Origin: Blastocystis hominis | Taxonomy: Eukaryota; Sar; Bigyra; Opalinata; Blastocystidae | Length of the DNA stretch: 64,000 nt | Assembly (NCBI RefSeq): GCF_000151665.1 | Contig: NW_013171860.1 | Coordinates: forward strand, 808,138 to 872,137 | Direction of reading: 5' to 3' | Shown here: piece after piece, positions 57,258 to 64,000 of the stretch | How positions within the stretch are numbered: the first letter of the stretch is position 1 | Layout of the letters: every line of letters starts with the position of its first letter | Position numbers and translations under genes: made by a program | The notes under the pieces: generated by a model | Database searches by the model: none | What the model was told of the DNA's origin: nothing | What the model saw: only the letters and a program-made list of their open reading frames with translations

Positions 57258-57287
57258 ATCGATTGCGTTTGGGGTGCTTTGCTGCCG

Positions 57288-57944
57288 ATGGATCTCTCAA
57301 TCAGTAAAGAGTGGGTTGGGATGGTAATCTGATAGATGTGGCGCAGTTTTGCCAGGCTTGGGTATCAAAGCAGGATGTGCCGGTAATCCGCCCGCGTACT
57401 CTATTTCATATGGTTTGAGAGTTTAGTTTCTCCGGAATCGAGGGAATATTTGAATACAGAGGGTGAGCTGAAACTCAATGTTCCTTCATTTTATTTGGAC
57501 GACCAGAACGTAAATACAGAGGTTGGTACATCCGTTGTTGAAAAAGAGGAAAGAGTGATGCAATTAGAGAGGAAGAGCGATGAAAAGGTGAAAAAGAGTA
57601 AAAAACGGGATGCTCTTTCGAAAAAGAAGAGTTCTGAGCATGATTTAAAGGAGACCGATAGGGAAAATGGGAATGCCAAGTCGAAGGAGAAGAATTTAAA
57701 GTCAAATCATAAAGAAAAATCGGATTCAAAGCTAAAAAAGGAAAAGCACAAGGAAAAGAAGGAAAAGCGCTGTGTGAAGAAGAAGGAGGAGGGGAAAAAA
57801 GAGCATCTTGTAAAGAAGAAGGAGGAGGAGGAAAAAGAACACCCTGCGAAGAAGAAGAAGAAGAAGGAAAAAGAACACCACACAAAGCATAAGGAAAAAC
57901 TTCTCCCAAAGAAAGATTCGCATCCTCCTGAACATAAACAATAA
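57288..57944 (+). CDS. Lysine/glutamate-rich protein, unknown function
   Basis: Three exons (57288-57303, 57336-57395, 57427-57944; introns 32 and 31 nt) give 197 residues. The N-terminal 70 residues look folded (MDLSINVAQFCQAWVSKQDVP, then LSPESREYLNTEGELKLNVPSFYLDD). The rest is almost pure KKKEE-type charged repeat, compatible with a nuclear or RNA-binding tail. It starts only 50 nt after the PGD cleavage site. Not recognised. Its 3' end lies 55 nt from that of the convergent GT61 gene, whose unprocessed frame would run through it antisense. Confidence 0.65.
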
Positions 57945-57986
57945 CACGCACTAAACCACACCCCATATCAATCTCTTGTTTCTCCC

Positions 57987-57994
57987 AACAAACA
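57987..57994 (-). terminator. TGTTTGTT 3'-end motif of second GT61 gene
   Basis: Reverse-strand motif; T at 57999 then CGAT before it, giving a poly(A)-made stop. Confidence 0.75.
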
Positions 57995-57998
57995 ATCG

Positions 57999-59525
57999 AA
58001 AACAAAAAGTTATTCTCAAACACATCTCTCTTGTATCTATACGAATTCAGATATTCAATCGCATTGTCCACAGCGGGAAATACCGCTGAAGGACTTGGGG
58101 CAACACGTGCATTGATAAAACGCCTGCGGGTCCGCATAATAATACCAAGCTCATAATGCTTTTCACCATCTCCAGGTTGAACTTTTTTCGCAAGGAACGT
58201 TTCATTGTACACAGCAATCGATAAGTAATGAACTCGCACAATATTCGCCAGATTCATAAACATGCACTCCAGGAAATAGGGCGGGAATGCTTCAATAAAC
58301 ACAGTTCGCGGCCTCATGAAAATCATATTCGTCGCTCCGGCTCCATGAGGCGTTAACAAAATATCTGCTTCAAAGAAGATGCGGATTTGGCACGACATCG
58401 AACAGCTCTTTTCGGAAATTTCGGCATGCAAGCGCCCTTTAAACCACGAATTGAGCTGCGTTACCATTTTCACGGGGTCGTGGAAGCGTCGATTGCCCTT
58501 TCGCTGCAATATATGCATCTGGAAGACGTCCGATTTGTGAAGAGTCTTCAGCTGTACGCCCGCGAACTTATAGAACGCTGCGCGAAGCAGGTCGGCAGGG
58601 ACCCAGCCGCTGATGGAGCCGCCATCGCCATTGTAATGCGAGCGATCGAGGAGAGTCTACGTCGCATCGCCTATCCTCCATTACCACTCTCTTGAAGCAA
58701 ATGGTGTTTTTTTTCGTTTCATCAACCATCGATTTGATCGTCGGCTTGTCGACCACCTCCAAATTGTAGCCAGGGCCGAAGACGTGACGCAGCACCGTGA
58801 TAAAATCGGTCGCCCATGGATAATCGGTTTCATTGTTGAAGGTGGGGAGCCAAAGCTGCCGCATCTAGCGTTGAGAATCGGAAAGGACCGAAACCACGGG
58901 GAAATCGTTCACAAAGAGGAGCTTTGTCCACAAAAAGTTGATGCTTTCGACGAAATGGTAAATGTGATGAAGCGTAAAGGGCTGGGTTATGACGCTTTCT
59001 TTCTCGATGATGATTGCATCCATGTCGGAGAGAGATTTGTACAGGGATGCAATTTTCCACCCATAGCGGAAAGATACGTCCCGGCTGATGGGAAGTTGGC
59101 GAGAATTCGCTCTTTTTAACACGAAGTATAGCTTTTTCTTAAAGTTGTAACACAAGTTTTTCGCGTAGACAAAATTGTAGCCTGCTTCTGGATGCTTGCT
59201 TTGATAATAGTAGGTATATCCATCGTCACTATGTATTAGGGACTGATAATAATAATAAAGAGTTACGGCTTGTAGTTCAAATCGTAAAATGGAGGATCCG
59301 TCCTAATTGAAAGAGATTCAAAGTAGCTTACCATGTATTGTTTTTTATCATATCACCACGTATCGTATCAAAAGTTTGTTCCCAGTTTGACTTGTACTGA
59401 AACACAGGATACTTATCAGACTCAAGTCTACTTATTAATATCGGGTATTCATAGCCAATTTTTGGCCATTTGCTGAGCCTGTGAAAAGGAAAAACATTTC
59501 TAAGATATTGAGAATAGGAGTGCAT
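57999..59525 (-). CDS. GT61 (DUF563) glycosyltransferase, second copy
   Basis: Resolved exons 59525(?)-59332, 59302-59267, 59228-58898, 58864-58688 and 58656-57999; introns 29, 38, 33 and 31 nt. All phases agree, giving about 465 residues from the tentative ATG at 59525. GT61 features: LHHIYHFVESINFLW, SGWVPADLLRAAFYKFAGV, then LLTPHGAGATNMIFMRPRTVFIEAFPPYF. The last is the DUF563 hallmark, seen also in the enzyme at 0-1.4 kb, though the two share little else. Membrane anchor not found, so a further upstream exon is likely. No genomic stop at the end: TTT is followed by the T placed 4 nt before TGTTTGTT, giving VFENNFLF-UAA. Unprocessed, the frame stays open for about 175 codons into the opposite gene. 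Confidence 0.8.
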
Positions 59526-59894
59526 TGTTTTTTTCGAAACAGAAGCAACATCCTGCTTTTTTCCAGTAACTAAAGCTATACATTATTGCGAAATAGGAGA
59601 AATACGTAGAGAAGTCGATTTTTCAAAATTCAGAGTTATTACACGAAACGAATTCCCTAGTTCAGTTACAAAAATAGGTAGCCGTTTATTACCAGATAGT
59701 ACATAGCTATCTCATGAGATACACATTTCACCAGTACCCCAAATATAAAATATAAAATATAGGTAGCAAGAGTGACAAGAATAATCTTGAGCAATGCATG
59801 ATGACTTTTTTCAATTGAGAAAGTGAAAACTGGAATTGTATGGAAAGCGTTTTTTTACCTATTATTCATATTAAGTCCAGAATATTGTCATATC

Positions 59895-60737
59895 ATGCCT
59901 GGTGACTATGAGGAAGGTGAACTGAATAATAATCGGGACGATAGACGCGATGGATCTCGATCTAACCAAATGGACCGCAAACGAGTAAGAAATATTACTA
60001 TTCTGAAACAAAGAAATCCAAGTTTTCTGGTTCAAGTATATACGAACGGTTTGGTCGTTGTTGCCTTTTGACTTTGTAGAGATCATCGACGGGATCGTTC
60101 TCGTGAGAGAAGGTAATACTTAAATCGGATACTGAAGTTATTTGATAGACATCGAGATAGTCGGTCTCGTTCTCGCAGTCGAAGTTATCACAGCAGTAGA
60201 CGTCACCACTCGAGCAGGTATATTTTTGGTCACCCAGTCAGGTGAAGAAGAAGTCGTTCCCGATCTCGTTCTCGATCGCATTCTCGCTCTCGTGCCACGT
60301 CGCATTCTCGCTCCCGTGCCGAAAACCGTAACCAACGCGAGTCTAAAGTGATCGAAGACGCCATATCAAGTACGCACAACTTCGTCATTCTGATCTTAGA
60401 TACAGCTGACTCTACTACTGAGAATCAGGCTCCTCCAGCCGATCCAGCCACGCAAGACCCTGCCCAGGCTGCGGAGGACGATCCAAATAACGTTCACAAG
60501 CAGTGCGAGCAGGCCGCGGTGGAGGCTCGCAAGCGCGCGATGAATCTTCTCCGAAAGCGCGGGTTGATTCCGGACGATATGATTGAAGAGCCGGAAGAGG
60601 AGGCGCCGGCTCCTGTGGAAGAAGCGCCGGCTCCTGTGGAGGAGGCGCCAGCTCCGGTGAATCCATTGCTGCCCAAGCTGGTGACTCCGATCGCGGAAGG
60701 ACAGAATACGGGTCCGTTAAGTTGGTACAAACCGTAG
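59895..60737 (+). CDS. Arginine/serine-rich (SR) protein, probably splicing-related
   Basis: Six exons (59895-59984, 60014-60048, 60080-60112, 60149-60217, 60248-60369, 60400-60737; introns 29, 31, 36, 30 and 30 nt) give 228 residues. The N-terminus is acidic/basic (MPGDYEEGEL), then an RS domain (DSRSRSRSRSYHSS, RSRSRSRSRSHSRSRA), then a conserved-looking helix (QAAVEARKRAMNLLRKRGLIPDDM) and EEAPAPV repeats. No RNA-recognition motif is visible. RS domains are typical of spliceosome-associated proteins; the exact family is not recognised. The tiny exons (33-35 nt) make the gene itself heavily dependent on accurate splicing. Confidence 0.7.
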
Positions 60738-60838
60738 GAAAAGGGAAGAGGGGTGATGGGTAGGAACTCGTCTTCTACCTCTGCATTGAAGTCGATTTTG
60801 GAGAAGAAATAAGAGGTTTTGTATGTGATGTTTGTTAA

Positions 60839-60846
60839 AGACGGGT
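60839..60846 (+). terminator. TGTTTGTT 3'-end motif of SR gene
   Basis: About 100 nt past the TAG stop; T at 60834 then GTGA before it. Confidence 0.5.
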
Positions 60847-60985
60847 TTGATAAGTGAAGGTATGCTAGGAGAATAAGAAAGTGCTTTAGGATCGTGGAAG
60901 TTGAAGTGAGGATTTGTCATTGAGATAGGGTTTGGGGTGATGGGTGAGTGGAACTTGTGTGATGGGTGAATGACTGTATGGGATG

Positions 60986-61016
<31 letters not shown>

Positions 61017-61356
61017 CGTATGAATAAATCCAGTTCAATGTGATTTGCGCATTATGACCAATATGGATGAAAAGTTGTTCAACCATTATCTCTATCTACA
61101 CAGAGTAGTATGGAATTCACGATTCATTGGATCCAATATTCAACCAAATGTACCATCTCTTTCATCATTTCGTTGCTCTTTACACCCTCACTTTCCTCCT
61201 TTTCATTATAACCCTTCTCATTCATCACACACATAAACAATAGCAGTCTATTGCATATGCCTAATTGTGATTTCCCTTGATCCAATTCATATTTCGATTC
61301 CACCTACATTGTCTTAGAGAGAGAGAGAGAAACGACTCATTCCATTTTCGAGTACC
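60847..61356. other. Intergenic with (AAC)n microsatellite
   Basis: AAC units at about 60986-61017 and a short AG run near 61317-61330; no gene seen. Confidence 0.5.
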
Positions 61357-61364
61357 AACAAACA
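61357..61364 (-). terminator. TGTTTGTT 3'-end motif of Cys-rich surface gene
   Basis: Reverse-strand motif 37 nt past the TAA stop. Confidence 0.6.
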
Positions 61365-61400
61365 CATGGGTTCAATAACATATATCAGCAATTACTCTCC

Positions 61401-64000
61401 TTATTGTACATTCAGTTCTTCAATCTCCTTCTACACATTCATTCCAAAACAGAGTACCTACCATAATCGCTTTCTTTTCTTCCGTCAACTCGGCAATGAT
61501 CTCTTCGTTATGCTTCGCTATCTCTTGGGCTTCAGTTACCTGGCTATTAAACATATTCTTCATAATTCGTCGCATAGCCAACGGGTTTGTATTGCTCTGA
61601 CCCTTTACATCTCTTTCAATTTGCAGCCAATCGCCTGTATGGGACGATTCCTTTAATAACACAGCTTCCTTGTCGGTTCGGATTCGAGACGTTTTGTAGC
61701 TCTCCTTTGAGAGTTCCCACTTCAATCGCCATCGCAAACTAAATACCATCGCAATCAGCAGAATAAAAATGATGGGAAGAGTGATCATCAGCGACTTGAT
61801 TAGGTATTCAGTGAACACTTCTACCACTGTTCCCATTTCTGTCTCTTGTGTGTTCATCGGTTCTTTGGGACTCACCATTAGCATGATATCCATCTCGTTT
61901 TCGACACGAATCAAATACATCCCGTCCTCAATAACATAATCATTTTCATTCATGCAACTCCAAGTATCGCCAATGCACACAGCAGGGCAAATTTCGCTTT
62001 TCTGTACGTCCAATGGATCATAATAAATCGAGTTGTCATATACAACTGCCGGCAAATACCGCACAACACTCTTTGTCCAGAGAGAAAGCCGCATCGGATA
62101 CACCAACTGAGTAATCTTCGTGGTGTTGTCGATCGAGATGAAGCGAATGTGGATGGCAGGCGACATGGAGAACAGAACAGCGCTCTCAATGGAGTTCAGA
62201 TGCAGCTCCTTGGCGCGTTCTTCCCTTGCAATCACGACCTTCTGTTGAGACAAATCTTCCGCCGAAATCGGCGTAATCTGGACAAAGAAGGGTTTGTTGG
62301 TGTAGAGATATTGCTTGGCATCAATCTCCAGCTCACCATACAAGTCATGATTCGTCGTATACAGCAATACATTGGATACGTCCTGCATCGTTACATGGAT
62401 TAACGCTTCAGTCGCAATGAAATTCGTGAAATGATATTCGCTGCAGTCGCTGAGAGAATCCATGCAACTGCCATAGTAACAGCGAACTTTGTCGTCATCA
62501 CAATTTCCATGCCCCAAACATAGCTCTGTTTCATTATGCCCAGGAATTAGATCCACGCACAACCCATCCGGACACATGACTCGATTGAGACCACATCCAA
62601 TCGTTTCCTGACATGAGGGTCTGCACAATCCATCTGGGCAGAGCTGTCCAAATAGACACACTGGACGAACTTCATCATGACTTGAGACAGAATAATAGGG
62701 TCGAATGTAGGCGGACAATGGAACCACATCCATATAGTCTTGGAAGGTCACAAAGAGATTATTGCTACAAGGCGTATCCAACGGTACACATTCACCGGAA
62801 TAGCACCGCTTCGAATTGTGAGAAGGACAAGGAGGAATGAGGGAGCAATACTCTGCGTCTTGGAACATTCCATTGGAACACATAGCAAAAGAATAGGGAC
62901 TTGATTGCTCGTTGCTCTCTTCCTCACGCCACCAGAAGAAAAAATCGGCAATCATTTCACCCAAAGAGCGAGGTGGGGAGAGCGAAATCGAATACTCCGA
63001 TGGAATTGAGACATATACAAGCTCCATATCGGTAAGAGAATGATACAAGCAGAACAAGGGCGATCTTGCACATCGTCCATTGAAACACTCGTAGGGTTCA
63101 CTAGCTGGACACTTTCTGAAATTTCGGCAGTCTCCCTGATTGGACACGCACGAACCGTCTTCACAATAGATTGGACGCGAACTTGGGCAGAGAGACCAAT
63201 CACGATTTCCCCTCTTGCAGTGCTTACAAGGTCTGCACATGGAATAATCAGAGACACAGGACATGTCTGAGCAAAGATAGGGGAGATCAGGAGGACAAAC
63301 AGGAGTGGGTTGACAAACGTCATTCATGATCTGATCGTAGATCTTTTCATCGATCCAACTTCCAGAAATCGATCCAATAAACGGCTCCATAGCATACTGG
63401 TGTGGGTAAGTTCCGCATTCCCCGGATGCACAACGAATCGGATTTGAGAGAGAACAACCAGAGATGGAAGAACAATATCCAGGAGACACAACACACGTTC
63501 CATCCCAGCATCGAGTAGGCGTTGCAGAAGAGCAGGATGCTGTTTTTGTGTTGTTTTGGAACAAGGGGTCGTTTTCGGGAGAAGCACAGCAATTTCCACT
63601 CCGTGATTTGAAAGGAGTAGCCGGAGAACAACCATTCACAAGAGGACAATCCAGAATCGAAGCAACACACTGATGATTGTTGCATCGAACAGGAGTGGAT
63701 GCAGGGCAACCATTGGACGAAGAAACAACCATGCAAGCTGTTTGGGAAGTGGCGCATTGCCCATTCAGGCAACGGTACGGCGAGGACAATGGGCAGCCAT
63801 TCTCACCCAAACACTGCCCTTCATCACTTACACACATTCCGCTGTAGGGTCCGGATAAGCACATTACAGGCAGAGAAGAAGGGCACGCAGTTATGTTGAA
63901 ACAGAAATGCGTGTCTGTGATACAGCTACGGTCCGGACAACGATAGTCTCCATTCTTCAGATACACAGAAGAGCAAGGACGAATGGCTGGACAGTACGAA
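61401..64000 (-). CDS. Cys-rich repeat surface protein, 5' end outside window
   Basis: One long exon from the right edge to 61462, a 31-nt intron (61431-61461) and a 10-codon last exon ending ELNVQ; at least 856 residues. The ectodomain repeats a unit of the type CP...P.RC.DG.CV.....C, more than ten times, resembling small disulphide modules of protist surface proteins. A Cys-free region follows, then a transmembrane helix (SLMITLPIIFILLIAMVFSL) and a cytosolic tail with a coiled-coil-like end (QEIAKHNEEIIAELTEEKKAIM). Likely a plasma-membrane receptor or coat protein. The start and signal peptide lie beyond position 64000. Without the intron the frame would end GTLFWNECVEGD. Confidence 0.82.

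Noticed and set aside
57475-57998. Extension of the second GT61 frame through the lysine-rich gene
   Set aside because: Low-complexity antisense of KKKEE codons; the T plus TGTTTGTT arrangement gives a better protein end at 57999.

Overview
The window is nuclear DNA of a compact-genome protist, most likely Blastocystis (gut stramenopile) or a close relative. This is inferred from three things read directly. (1) Introns: I could resolve 86 splice-consistent GT..AG introns. All but one are 24-54 nt, most 29-33 nt, and removing them joins the exons in frame. (2) A TGTTTGTT motif sits just past gene ends on both strands. (3) Several genes have no stop codon of their own: an in-frame T lies 5 nt before the motif, so UAA would be completed by the poly(A) tail. 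Feature (3) is a reported property of Blastocystis nuclear genes. The standard code otherwise fits.

Layout. 0-14 kb is a dense housekeeping block: GT61 glycosyltransferase (-), the 15-exon purine enzyme PFAS (-), PHO80-type cyclin (+), HINT-type HIT protein (-), TRAP-beta/SSR2 (-), a U1 snRNA (+), SMC6 (+) and mitochondrial-type PCCB (-). 14.8-26.9 kb is looser: a MORN plus leucine-rich-repeat gene (-), a PEP-synthase/rifampicin-phosphotransferase-like protein (+) and a 1,656-residue surface protein (+). 27-42 kb is an AT-rich, microsatellite-rich accessory tract. It holds two broken Polinton-like fragments, a GC-rich fibronectin-III-like locus, a broken MORN copy and an intact MORN-LRR paralogue. 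42.5-64 kb returns to dense genes: ER HSP90 (-) with a 293-nt intron that may carry a C/D-box snoRNA, DPH2 (+), a coiled-coil membrane protein (-), a BRO1/ALIX protein (+), a small Cys-rich protein (+), CLU/CLUH (+, with a 243-N assembly gap), 6-phosphogluconate dehydrogenase (+), a lysine-rich protein (+), a second GT61 enzyme (-), an SR-rich protein (+) and a Cys-rich surface protein (-) running off the right edge.

The genes are not an operon-like pathway. The common theme is gene architecture: tiny introns, very short 3' ends, and one cleavage motif that both ends the mRNA and, for four genes, makes the stop codon. The U1 snRNA belongs to the machinery that must recognise these introns.

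Limits: all homology is by recognition of motifs and family patterns, without searches. Exon joins were checked by reading phase and protein sense only. The FN3-like locus (29.4-32.1 kb) and the 5' end of the second GT61 gene are not fully resolved.
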